Shown here piece by piece: positions 47,601 through 60,200 of a DNA stretch of 64,000 bases (positions within the stretch are counted from its first letter, which is position 1; every line of letters begins with the position of its first letter). The notes below the pieces were generated by a model that was given only the letters and a program-made list of their open reading frames with translations, ran no database searches and was not told the origin of the DNA. Position numbers and translations under genes: made by a program. The stretch comes from Sitta carolinensis (Eukaryota > Chordata > Aves > Passeriformes > Sittidae). The DNA is taken from NCBI GenBank assembly GCA_032173965.1, contig JAVUNC010000004.1:60427501-60491500 (forward strand), read 5' to 3'.

Positions 47601-50600
47601 TTTGACTACAGTTATGCGTGCAGAAGAAAACAAAGTTAAATGCTTTATTCCATAATTACATGTGTAGCAGCTGTTTCTAATATTTGTCTTACTCTTGAAT
47701 ATTTTTTTCTCTCTTATGTGAAAGATTTAAAGTTTTCTTTCATCTGTAAATTAATGTTCTGTAACACATTGTACCTTGGTTTTTTAATAATTTAATAAAC
47801 TTCTGGTAGGATAAATCAGGACTACTAGAAACAGTTCACACAAATCAGGGGGAAAAAAATCAAAATGCTATGTTTTATTACTTCTGTCACAAGACTTCAC
47901 AACAGCAATAGATTCATGCAGTTGATATGGGATTACTTGCTCTGGATTCCTCATACTGGGCCATACATGTAGGAAACCAGACTGAAAAAAAACCTAAAAA
48001 ATTTGAACTGACAGCCTGAAATATGTTATGGGAAAAGAATATATGGGTGAGGAGGGAGTAAGAAGGCTTAATCAGAATGTTCTGGATATAAATGCCTGGG
48101 ACTGACTTTGTTCTGGCCTTTGGTTGAGTATGTATCCATGTAAGTATTTTAATGCATTTTGGAAATTTGTTTTCTTATTACCTCTGCTTAGGGCTTAAAC
48201 TCATTCCATGGAGCAGTTTCGTGAAACAAGCTTGGTTTCTTTTAAATGGAAAATAAACCAGAAGGTAAGTTCAAGCAGCATACCTAATTGCAACCCAAAT
48301 GCTCACAGGACCAGATTGGAGCTGTTCCAGGGTTTCTGTCCTCAAAACAATTACAGTGTGGATATGAGGTGAACAGCACCAAATGCCTTGCTGCAGAAAT
48401 CTATGTATATTAAACTCACTGCTTATGAAAGTGGAAAATCAATCTATGGTTATATCTACCTGACTTATATTGTTCCTCTGGTTCATACTGCAGAAGCTGT
48501 GCTCTTTCTTAGCTGAAAAAAAAAAACAAAAAAACCCAAACAAAAGCAAAACCCCAATAACCTAGTATCTGTCAAAATTAGCTTTTATGAATTCATAGGT
48601 AGTTTTTCTTTAAAGTATTAAAAATAATTCTTACACGAACTATGTGCCCAAAAAATGCTCCTAGGAATGTGTCAAATGCAAGACTAACCCATGCATTTCA
48701 AGGATGAGCTTTCAGTAGCATCGTATTCCTCTGTAAGCTGCCATATTCACTCTCACTGCCTGTTGTCTAGAAATCTTGTGGCCTCTTTTCTGGTGCATAT
48801 CAGTTTGGTTAGTTGGTGAGCCTTAACATGAATTTTTATAAGGAGATAGCTTCTGCTTTGTTGTGAGTTATGCAAGTCTATTTGAAGAGTTTAAAGTATG
48901 TATTATTTCAACTATTTATGTTATTGCTGAATTATGGCAAGTTTTGTGCCTCTGCTCAATAGACAGTTGTTCTGATCTTACATCCTTCACATAGTGATTA
49001 GTGATCCTGCTGCCTAAGGAATGGATTCATGTTTTAAGACTGGTTGCAGATTTTCTTCTTACATGCTTCTGCTGGCTGTAATGACAGTAGCATCCTACAT
49101 AATTTTACTGACACATATGTCAAAGATAATTAAGAAGCACTGATTAGATGACATACCTAAAAAGTCTTTAGGAGGTACATTTCTCTCCCTGACTGTAAGG
49201 AAAGTGTTTTTAATTGCATTAGAGAAAACAGAAACATGGTGTAGCATGTTGGACTTTATCTAGTCTCATTAGAGCAGGATCACATTCACACAAACTTGTA
49301 TTTGTCTGTGGTCACACTCCAGTGTGTGGGAAAGCAACATGAGTGTGAAGAGGTAACCTTGAAGTCTTTAATTCAGTGTCTTTGCACTGAGGTACACTTA
49401 GAGGAGTTGTTAATAGCACCAGTTCAGTGACAGATGTATTTTCATTTTCATTAAAGGGAAATGAGTGGGGAATGCTGCATGCAGCCTGGTACATGATTCA
49501 CAAGGACTGTATGCAAATCAAGCACACATACAGGCCTAAAATTTTCAACTGGTCAGTACTTTTGTCTCAATCTAGAGACTAGCTCTTCACCCAGCATGCT
49601 GTTGATTTTATCCATGCTTGAACATCTGTGTTGAAGCGATCTGTTCATATTGAAATTCTGTACCAAAGCACACTGTAATACATCAAAACACATCCATTTC
49701 TTGATTTTTCTTGAAACTATCTTTTGCTTATTTCTGGGGGAATTAAAAAAAAAAAATAGAATTAAAATAAAATTTAAAAAACAAAAGACAAAAAAAACCC
49801 AGGGTTATAATTAGGCAGTTTGATATAACCAGAATGTTTGAGCACTAACATGAATTAAAAGACATGCAGTGTGACATGATTAGTTATTAAGAGTAATTTT
49901 ACAATTTGTAAGTATTTTAGAAATATAACCACATGCATGTCTTCATGTGAAATCACAGTTTTGGATATTTGTCTTGAGAGTGCTGGTAACTTTAGATAAA
50001 AAGTGGAATTTCCAAAAGAAAAATATAGCTCAGAGGCCAAAATTTCTGACCTGGTTCAGGCAGCCCCACATAATTAAAGGCTTTGTATTTATTTTGGTGT
50101 TATCATTTCAGGGGTTACATAAATGGCAAATACTGTGTTCATGTAACAGTATTCTTGGCATGCAGGCTCTTGTTATTAAATGAGCCATATTTTATGAGCA
50201 AGGTAGATTAAAAGACCAGTGTAGTATTCTTGAGTGTAGAAAGTCTGATTTTACTTTTTTATTAAACACAGCTTTTTAATATTCTTTCCTATTATATTTG
50301 ATAATGTATGACCCATATCAAAAGTCAAACAAATATCCAGGTTTGATGTCTTGGTAAGGTGTTTAATGTTTCCCAGAACATAATCATCATGTAGATCTGA
50401 TGTGCTTTTTCCTCACAGATTTAGGCAGTGTTCTGCTTTATTTAGTGCTTGATGTTAAATCTTTTTCTAATGGACAATGCACTTGGCTACAGTCCTGCCC
50501 CAAACAAGGAGCAGGAAATCTTTTCAGGCTTGTTTTCTGCTGCTTGAGTTTCATACTTACCTCTACAGTTTCTCCTGCACTTCCTTGTTCTAGGTTTCTA

Positions 50601-51277
50601 GATATACTTCTGTCCTGATCTGTTTTTCTGATTTGGATCTAGAACAAGATGTTCTATTGGGAATTTTAATCTAATGAAACATTTAGCTGTGTTTCTCTTT
50701 TGATTTCTGGTCGCAGCTCTTTCAGGAGGGATCAGCTGTAAATGGAATTTCAAATGTTCAGTTCTTAGATTGGAATCTGGTGAGATCTGTAGCCTTCCAT
50801 GGGCCTCAAGTGTCTTCTGTTTGAGAAGGGGCTTTATATGGGGGGGGTGGGGGGTGTCCCTACTTGTGTAGGTCTTTTTTTAAAAATTTCCTCAGTGAAC
50901 ATAGGGAATAACAAGATTGTACTGGGTTTGTCAATGAAATAAGTTTCAAAAACAAAAAGACACACCCAGTTAACATGGGAAAAGAGTTCTTCTGCATTCT
51001 GGGATTTTTAAACGGGGCCTTTTTTCTGGCCACACTCACTTTTGTTACGTACACTTCACTGTCATTTACCATCACTACTCATTTTTGTGTTTGCATTTGC
51101 TTTCTAAATTGGGAACACACGAATTTTGACTCTGAGCTAGGTGATGGAAGAATATATTGCCTTGCTCTATGTTTTAAAGCTATCAGCTTCCTGCCCAAAA
51201 CCTCCTATTTTCTATGGTTTTCTTGCCACAGCAGCATGAGCATCCCCCACAGCCTTGTAATGTTTGTGTATGCATAG

Positions 51278-51286
51278 GTATGTGTG

Positions 51287-51317
<31 letters not shown>

Positions 51318-51321
51318 GTAT
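51278..51321 (+). repeat. Compound microsatellite (TG)n(TA)n(TATG)n
   Basis: TATGTGTG is followed by a run of TA dinucleotides and then five or so TATG/GTAT units. Likely length-polymorphic. Confidence 0.92.
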
Positions 51322-53444
51322 TGCTCCAGGGGTTTATGGTGCTCTGGCTGCTGAGCTCTGCTTTGGCTTTTGCTGAGCTTCACAGGGATGCTGCCTCAGG
51401 CTCCCTGGGGCACACTGACAAACCATCTCACACCCCATACAACAGCTTGCTGTCATCCTTCTCTGGGAGGATCCACACCCTCAAGCTCAGGCTGAGTGCT
51501 CGAGTCTTTTTCCTTAGAAGACCCTTCTAAACAGTCTGCTCAATTTTGCTCTATGCTTTGGCTTCCTTTACAGGCCAGTCCACCATAGCATGGATTTATG
51601 TCCACACACACATAATGTTGAACCTGATGTTGTTTTCCTGTTCCAAGAATATAAGCCATAGAGTAGAGCTTTTTTCAGTAGACTTCTGCAGCTCCCCTGT
51701 GTTTCTGAGTTTTATCTAAAGTAATTATTTGAGCTCATTTGAAAGTCTGCTGAAAGCTTCAAGATAGAAGATTACTTTAAGTGGCTTGGTGGACGACTCA
51801 ACCAGTAAATTATTTAGTACCTGTCTTTCCAGAAGGGCTGAACCTAGGTTATGTGTTCTATAATTCAGAAAATACTTAACACTTGAGTGAACAGGCACGT
51901 ACAAAAAAGAAACATGACTCACCCAGTATTAAAGTAAATCTGTTGCTTTCAGATGTAATTTTTTCTCCTTCATCATTGTTCAATGTTCCTCATTCTACAT
52001 TAAATAAAGAAGGGGATGTAGGATTATGTACCCAGATCTAGTAGGTAACAGGAACAGCAACAACCCTGTTTAATTGTAGCATTTAAAACCTACTGGATTA
52101 TAAAAACTGATGTTGTTTATTCTTTTTTCCTTCAGAATAACTGCTTTCAGTGCATTTGCACTCAGTGATGTGCTATTTCAGTCCTCCAGAAAATATACTG
52201 CTTCTTTTCCTGTGAAAATAAGTACTTGCAGAAAGGATCTCTGCTGTAGACAAATGTGTTATTAGATCATCTTAATATGCATCTCTTCCATTCATTTAAG
52301 CAAATGTTTATTTACTGAAGTATAATTTATAGCTACTCCTTTCTTAAAAAGGAAAGTTTTCAGGCAATAATTGTGCCCACTTACAATAATATGGGAAGTT
52401 TATAGTGTAGTTTTCAGTGAAACTGAAGAAAAACCTGTGCAAAATTGTGGTTTTTATGTCTTTATGTTAAGACCTTGTTCATGAAATGGGAGTTTAATTG
52501 GAAATGAATATATTTCTCAATCAAAAAAATTGCTTTTTTCAGGATTCGATGTAGAAAAAATTAGCAAAATGGTGGGAATAAGAAGTAGTTTCATAATAAT
52601 TCCCATAAGGAAAAAAAGAATCCCACTTAACTGTGTCTGCAGTCAAGATAATCTGAAAGTCTTTTCCTATCTACCTGTAATGCTGCAAAATTGGCTAAGC
52701 AATTGATGGTTTTACCCATTGCAAGTAACAGGAGTTGGAAACTAGTACACATGGTACACAAAAATTTGTCATCCAGTGGTTTGATCAGCTAACATTTAAA
52801 TAAGATTAACGAGTAGAAAAAAAAAATCCCTTTTCATTTGATTTCTTTATTGTATTATCTGCCAAGCTTTGAGTCACTGTTGCCTCAGGTTAGTGTTTTA
52901 AAAGAACAATTAAGTAAAGAGGTTTACATTGATGCAGGGTACAATTTTTGAATTATAGAATCAGTGGTGCTCTGCAGTAATGAGAGTTAGATGCTTGTGT
53001 GACCTTGCAAACAGATTACATTTTGTTATCCACTCTTCTTTGCTACTTTATTGTTGCCTTCAGTATATTCTGGGATTTGGAGTTTTTATTTGTCTCTTAT
53101 AATTTCCAAGAAAGTAAGAAGCTTTTGTGTCTCTCAGGAAATTAGCTGGGGATTTTTTCTGCTTGAAGCCTCCCAGTCTTAAAATTGGTGCCATTTGTTC
53201 TAATTTAACCCGTGTTTCTAGGCTCTGGGAATGGAAAGTTTCGCTCGACAAGGAAGTGAAATATGGGGTTTAAGGGTGTTTTTTGTTCCCTATTCCCTTT
53301 TTCACTGTGAGGAAACTAAATTAGAGGTGTGTGGTCCAGTCAGCTCGTTAAACAGATGTTAGTACTGCAGTAGGTTGTGTCTCCCAGAAAACAAAATATG
53401 TGTTGAGTGTTAAACCCCAGATTAAATTCAGGAAATAGTTATTA

Positions 53445-53620
53445 AGATGAAGTGTTGCTAGAAGGGACCCTGAAAGTTTCTAGCCCATGCTTGTGTCCCA
53501 AGACATAGGAATACCTGTCTCAGTCACACCTGAACTGTTTTTTGCTGTATTGTATTTAATGCGGGAGGCTCTCCAGTCTCTCACCTTCTGTTGCTTCAGC
53601 AGCCTGAATTCATTAGATGC
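53445..53620 (-). mobile_element. Possible ancient CR1/L3-like remnant
   Basis: Weak similarity to LINE 3' ends: AGAAGGGACCCTGAAAG, then TCTAGCCCATGC, and later GGGAGGCTCTCCAGTCTC. Strongly decayed; the call rests on short blocks only. Confidence 0.3.
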
Positions 53621-54793
53621 ATTTTCTTAGGGTCTAAATTAAATCTTAAATTATGTTTTCTATCTAGATTAAATCTCCCACACGGTGACTGGTTCCCATT
53701 ATCCCCTGCCATGGCTGTTGGGGGTATGTTGGGCAGGCAGTGCTTTTCTCGGCACTGACACCTGAGTTCTCCTTGGTCAAAGGTGCCACAGGTTTGCCCT
53801 GGTGAGGCTCCAGCTCTCTCACCGTGCTCATTCCCCTCCTCCCACCTCTCACTGGACTGGCAACATCCCAGTGGAAAGCCAAATCTGAGACTCTGAGCCC
53901 CAAATCTTTACTGAGGAACTGCTACCCAGCCAGCTCTACTTCCTTGAGCCATGTTCTGCACTGTTTCCATGGGACACTTGGGGCTGTTCTATAAAAACAA
54001 TTAACTGTATTGTTTAGGGAGGCTTTATTAATTCTGCTTGTGAAGGTCTTCAATGGACATCTTAGAGAAGATTCAGTACATCTTACTGGATTTGATTTTT
54101 TTTTGTTATTTTTTCCTAAGATGCAATAAAAGTGAAGAAAATCTGAACAGGTACTTAGATCCTATTATCTCACTTGAAAGCATGGGGAGGATAATGGAGA
54201 TTTTAAATAACTTCATTTCAGTGGATGTATTGTGACAGTCTGCTGATGCCATTTCATCCACAGTTCTTCATACAACTGGTATAATTCTTCTGAAAGAAAA
54301 TTTGTCTTCATAATACAGTTCTGATAAAGTTTTGGTACAAAACAGATCATTCAGAAATGGGGGTGTGTTGGGACATGGATGGGGAAGGAGAAGGGGAGAA
54401 GGAAGATGATGGTGTAAAGAAGCAGCATATATTTCTACAGGCATAAACTATTACCTGGTTTAAGTCTAAGTAAGAAGGTTATTTGTACGTAGCTCTGCAC
54501 TTTAGGATGTGTTGTGCTGAAATCATTTGGCTATATGGAGTCTGTGCTTTGGTTTTACATGCAAGCTCTGCTTGCTTAGCAGAGTAAACTAATTTTATGC
54601 TCCAGCAGCTGCCTCCTGATTGCTCTGTGTAAAGGACCTTAAAAGCAGCACATCCCCTGCTCTCACCCCAGAGAAAATAGCATAAATAGCAAACACCTAA
54701 CCAAATGGAAGATAATTTCAAGCCACCTACCATTTGCAAAGCATTTGTGGATCTGCAGTATTCATTTAGTCCCTCAGGCTCCCTTCTCAGTCA

Positions 54794-54815
54794 TGGGGAG
54801 CACCAGTGCTCCCCA
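54794..54815 (+). repeat. Perfect hairpin, 10-bp GC-rich stem, 2-nt loop
   Basis: TGGGGAGCAC, loop CA, GTGCTCCCCA. Fully symmetric. The 2-nt loop is too tight for a simple RNA hairpin without opening a pair. Confidence 0.9.
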
Positions 54816-56876
54816 CTAAAGCTGCAGTGAGTGCTGAGTCCACTTGTTCTGGTGTGAAATATCCTGGGGCTGCCCCAGCAGAAGTCTGAGTGTGCAGACT
54901 GGCCAGTTCAGGGGCCCATAGCTCCCTTCTCTCACATACTCGAAATGCAGCCTGTTTGTGTGAGAGGTTTATTGCTGGATTTATGTATTTATTTATCAGA
55001 GAACTTGAACTAAGCAGCATTGCTGGTGTTTGATGAGGGGCTGTGTAGGGCCAGAAGGGTGCTGCTGTTCACTGGCAGGTAGCATGTGCCTCGTGCTGTG
55101 GTTCATGCAGTGCTCTAATGGTGTTCAGAGGATTTGAAAGGAAGCTCTAAGGAGCAGGTGAGAGGTGTGTAGTCAAAAAACTTTGGATACATGTACCTCC
55201 TGCCCTAAACAGGCAGCTACACTTCAAACAGTTCAATCTTTTCCAGAGCAATTTAAATTATTATTTATAAATGGCTTGATGAGATAGTTGTAAAGGAAGA
55301 GAGAAGTGTGAAAAACAGGTAGAACCTAGAATGCATGTCAGGTTCTGGTGCAGCTCAGCCCTCAGCAGAAAACTTCTGAAAAGCCTGGCATCTCAACAAG
55401 CAGAGGTGAACAGTCCTCAGAAATCCTGTGAAAACATCACTGGCCTGGAAATAGCAGAGCTCTGAACTGGCAGCTTGGCTGAATTGGAAACAAAACAAAA
55501 CAAAAAGTAAGAAACACAAAATTATAATAGTTATTGGTATGAAAATGTAATGCTTTACAAACACTCAAACCTCATGATCTTTCCAAGTTGTTTTTTGTTG
55601 AGATGAAAGCCCTCTTTTGAATACAAGACAGTAGCACTAAGAGGAGGGGTTTTTTTAAGATTGAGAAGCGTTTAAGGCACGTCTGCACAGCAATCATAGG
55701 CTAATTAATCTTGGTGCTCAGTCAGCAGAGCCAGTCATCTGGAGCAAGTGTGCCACGCAGACCTGCGCTTCGTGACTGAGTTGCAGGACTCAGGAAGCTG
55801 GATGGCTGACTTGCTTTGTGTGTCTTGAGCAAGTTGTTTATTGTCATCATGTTTACTGTACCAAATGTTCTACAAACTGGTTGAATTAATTTTGGGAACT
55901 AATGTTGTGTTACAATACAAAGCTGCAGTTCCCAGGCAGAGAAGCAATTTCTCATAATCTTCTGTTCCCTCATATGTAAAATGTGGTTTCTTGCTCCCTC
56001 CCTCCCCTTCAGAGAGGAATTGTATTTACTTAAATTTACTTACTTCAATGAAAACACATACTAATTATTTTGAACTTGAGAATTCTGGAGTTCAAGTTTA
56101 TCATGTTCTGCCGTCCCCACATGCTCCAGGTTGCTGGAGTAAAAACTGCTATAGTATGATGTGCTTTAAGTGTATGTTATAGCACATTATTATAGGGATA
56201 TTGTCAGGGATCAAGTATTTTTCACACAGACCTTTACTATATAAATTTACTACTTGGTTATGTACACATGTACTTACACCTAAACACGTTATAATAGCTA
56301 TATTTGTGTGTACATACACATATTCTGATATTGGTAGTCATGGCAGGTTACAGTCAGCAAAGAGGAAAATTACTCCCCTTCCTGAGTTATTGTCAGGCAT
56401 TAAACTGCCTCCATGCAGGGATGCTTTCTTCTGTAAGGAGAGAAAATGCGACAATTTGCACTTCAACTGAAGTTTACTTTATTATTATATACTTACTAAG
56501 AAATAAATAGATAAGTAAATACTATATTGTTAATTAGTAGTATATAATGCAAAGTGGCATTATATTTCTTAGTGGAACATGTTTCCTTATGGTATCCCGC
56601 TGAACAAAAGCTTGTGGTAACTTTGATCATGTGTATGATGCTGTACAGGAATCTAATGATAGCTAATATAATGGTTTCCAAAGTCTGTCCCTCAGACAAT
56701 TTTTGAACTTCCTATTAGTAGCTGTTCTTGTTTGCTGTTGCTGCTGTACTAGACTTAACAGAAGCTGAAATTTATAATTTGTTTTTTAATTTGTTGCCTC
56801 AGTAAGAAAAAAAGGGTTGTTACTGCCATAAAGATGTTATCAGTTGCTAGCAGAAGGAAGAGCAGTCGTTTTCAGT

Positions 56877-57206
56877 CTAGGAACTGAACTGGGAACCTCT
56901 GGCTCTGCCAGACTTTTCCAGGCAATGTTTCTGCAGTGCCTGCCAAGCCACATGACTGTACAGAGCTGAAACCTTTTCCTGCTCTTCCAGAATCTGTGTG
57001 GACAGATTGCAGTCCAGGTTCAGAAGATCTTGGTGCAGCTTTGTTTGCTTCATGATAAATCTGTCCTTCAGATTTCCGGGAGTTGCACAGAAGTTCAGAC
57101 ACGCCAGGGTGTTGAAATGCCAAGTCATGTCTTTCCTCTCCCAGCTGTCTCTCCAAGGCATCACAGAAGCACTTTCCTGAGGCATATTGCTGCCACCTTC
57201 CAGATC
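56877..57206 (-). pseudogene. Unidentified open segment with coding-like codon use
   Basis: On the minus strand, an open frame from a Met at 57185 to TAG at 56877-56879 encodes 102 residues. It can be extended upstream to an acceptor-like TGTTTCAG whose exon side begins at 57206. The product is mostly polar and helical in its second half (KLHQDLLNLDCNLSTQILEE, then SALYSHVAWQALQKHC), with no domain I recognise. From the ACC CTG codon pair in its first half to the LEK near the end, 11 of 12 leucine codons are CTG; over the whole frame 6 of 8 glutamines are CAG. This is far from the AT-rich background. A second minus frame is also open here for 140 residues (56872-57294). It could be an exon of an unannotated or lineage-specific gene, a decayed copy of one, or chance. 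No partner exon was found nearby. Confidence 0.25.
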
Positions 57207-57294
57207 CTGAAACAGTTTTTATAGAGTCCTTATTTATGGATCCTACACATTGGTCATAGGCAAGATGGAACAGCCCTGGGGGGAGACTGCACAA

Positions 57295-60200
57295 AAGTTA
57301 CTCTCTGTGCTGCCCCAACCAGTGACAGCTGTGAGCTCTCCTGATGCTCTGAGTAGCAGATTGGTGTCCTACAAATTGCTGCAGCTCAGGGTTATCTGAT
57401 AATATTTACAGGAATCCAGTGCAGCAGAAAAGATCTGGCAGAGTGTGAGGATCCACACTTCCTCATGCAAGAAGAATGCGGTGCAGATGCTGCACAGTCT
57501 GGAGATTGACTGTCCAGAGCAGAGACCTTGCAATGACATCAGCCTCAGAGCCTCTTAGTGCTGCCAGGGTAGTTCAAAGCAGCGACCATGCAAGCCAGAA
57601 CCTAAGCCAGTCCCTTTTTAAGCACATGCAGTTGAAGGGGGGAGGAGGTATTCTGACTTGTTTTATTTGGGCTGTGGCCTGAATGAGGCTGTCTCATCGT
57701 TGGCAGAGATCAAGTGTATTTGCCAATGTCTGGCAGATGTGTGTACTGAGAGACTTGAGAAGCAGGGATGAAGTGATGTTGTCCCAATGCTAGGGCTGTC
57801 GTTATTGAATACAAAATAGGAAAGGGAAGACAAATGTCCTTCCAGCTTCTTTCCCTTGCAGTCTAGCACTACCCCCAATGTGGACAGCAAGTTTTCAAGT
57901 ATCCCATTAACTATGACCCCTTCCTTATCTTTGTGGTTATGTAGAGCTGAACAGCTGCCTGTGCTGTAGCTAATTGTTATTAATTAGCCTTCTCAATCCT
58001 TATTATTATTTTCTAGGAGTGTGTAAGCCAGTATTTTCTGTGATCTGCATTCTGACACAGAATGCAGATTACATTGCATGTATGGGTCTAAATCCATAAT
58101 ACAATCTTTCTTCTGCAACTTTGTTTGTCCTTTAACCCATATTTTAAGATGATTCAGATATAGTCATATTAGCTAAATTTATACACCTATGAAGAGTAGA
58201 TATGTTATTTTCAGCCTATCATTAAATCCTACTGGAATGTGAATGGCTATGTTCCAGGTTGTAGCTGAGGTGATTTGTTTGTTTGCTTGTTGTTTGTTTA
58301 TTGTTGGGGTGTGGTTTTTAGGTGGTTGGGGTTTTTTGATTGTTTGATTTTGATAAGCCGGTAGAATGCAACAAGAGGAGGGGATTTGATTTCAGTGAGC
58401 CAAAGATGGTGATACAGGCCTGCAATAGACACAGGGGAATGAGGGCCAGCTGTATCTGCTTGGATTGCAACTGCTCTCCCAATGCCCAAATGAACAAGAA
58501 AAGATACCAACATTTCGGTGAGTTTTATTTCATTCTGAAGCATTTGCTCTGTGAAAATTATCTTACTTGAATAACTTCTTTCTTACTGAAAAGTCTGGAA
58601 GACTGGAGAACCTCTATGAGTTAAGTTCATCTCAGCAAACTTTAGGAAAAGAATAGTTTTCATTGCTCTTTTTCACTAGCACTAGAGTAAAAGTAAAAGC
58701 TGTTCTGTAGAAAACTTTTGACTAGTATCACAGTTTTGTTCCCTAAAAAAATCCACTGGTATATCAAATCTTTTCAACATGGAATTAATTTTAGTATTTT
58801 TTTTTCTTTTTATTTAATTCCCTGGGAGCAGAAGGGGTGGCATCTGTAGTGTCCTAATAAATCATTTAGATTAATTCAGTCAGGACTGGTTTCACATGAA
58901 AAGATTCCTGGAGCTGGTTGGTTTTTTTATTTCCTTATTACTCAGGATTCTTTTAATCATTTAGAGATGTCTTTGTACAATTAATGAAATAGAAAATCAG
59001 GGCAAGTTTCAGAAGTGGAACTGTGTGTTACTTGAAGTTGTAAATTTAAACTTCGCCTCTTCTTTAGGCTTAATTACACATATAACATAGAACCAGAGCA
59101 GCTGACAGGTCACTGATCTCTTTAGTCCAGTCTCATTTGATTGCAATGGCCAGAAGGAAGATGCACTATATTCTGCCATGAACAGCGAGGAAATAATCTC
59201 TCAGAGGAAGGGCAGGCCCAAGATATGAAACCTGGTGACTTTTAGCCATTTCACAATGTCCAGGATGGTGGTGTTCTTTTTTTTTTTTGTTTTGTTTAAA
59301 AAGACAGATATAAAAAAGTGGATTTTTGTTTCCCTAGAAATTTCCAGTGCTTTTTATTCCCACTAAGATCCTGGAATTTGTGATACATATGGTAGTGGGT
59401 AGTAGGCTTAGTCAATACATGTTTTCTCCCCAAAAATAGTTTTTCAAACACTTTGTTTTCTTACTTTTGATCCCCATATTAAATATTTTGTTGTCGTTTG
59501 GTTTGTTTTCCCCTTTGCCTTCTCAGGCAAAGCAAACAGGTGCATTGCTTGTCTGTGATACGAGGTCATCAGTGAATTTAGGTTTGCTGCCATTTGCTTG
59601 CACAGAGACAGATGCAGGGCCACTTCTGGAGAGCAGCACTCCTCACAGATCATTCCTCTTCAGGGCAAAGCTCCGGACCCCCTGGGCTGTCTGCAGAAAC
59701 TGCTTTCTCCAGGACTTGCCTCCAGTTAAATCACTAGGGTACCTCCCTTTGTGCAGCTGCCTGGCAGTACAGGTAACTGCAGAGCTTTAGCCCTCCAGGT
59801 GTGCATTTAAATGCAGCAATGTACAAAGCCCTCGTCACCAGAGGCTGAGAATATACATTAATGTCTCCATGGAGCATCTTTCAGCTGAACATGGACAGAT
59901 GGCTTTTTACGTGGCACTTTCATAGTGCCTGCATGGGAAAGCTGCAGTGTTAATTAGGGTCTACAAACAGTGCAAATGTCATTTTGACTTCTGGCCCTCT
60001 GATATTTGTGCAGTGGTGGCAACAGCCGGTATCTGTCACCCAAGCCCTGTGCTCAGCCTCTGTGTTATTTGCTTTTAGAGTACACTTATATATCCACAGG
60101 GGTCCTGGTAATGTAGTTGAATTCCAGAGAGCTTTAATTATGCCCATGCTTTTCCTTTCCTCTCCCCTGGTGCCTGCTTTTAGCGAAATAAAAGACCTTG

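Larger units (their letters stand above)
44431..56870. other. Intergenic sequence downstream of ZDHHC14
   Basis: AT-rich DNA with T runs at 44678-44694 and 45719-45734, one CR1 remnant (47527-47600), A-rich tracts near 48520 and 49750, a TG/TA/TATG microsatellite (about 51278-51321), a possible old LINE piece (53445-53620) and a short perfect hairpin (54794-54815). A further AATAAA lies at 47794. I see no convincing exon or RNA gene. Very long 3' UTR isoforms of ZDHHC14 could extend into the first part. Confidence 0.7.
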
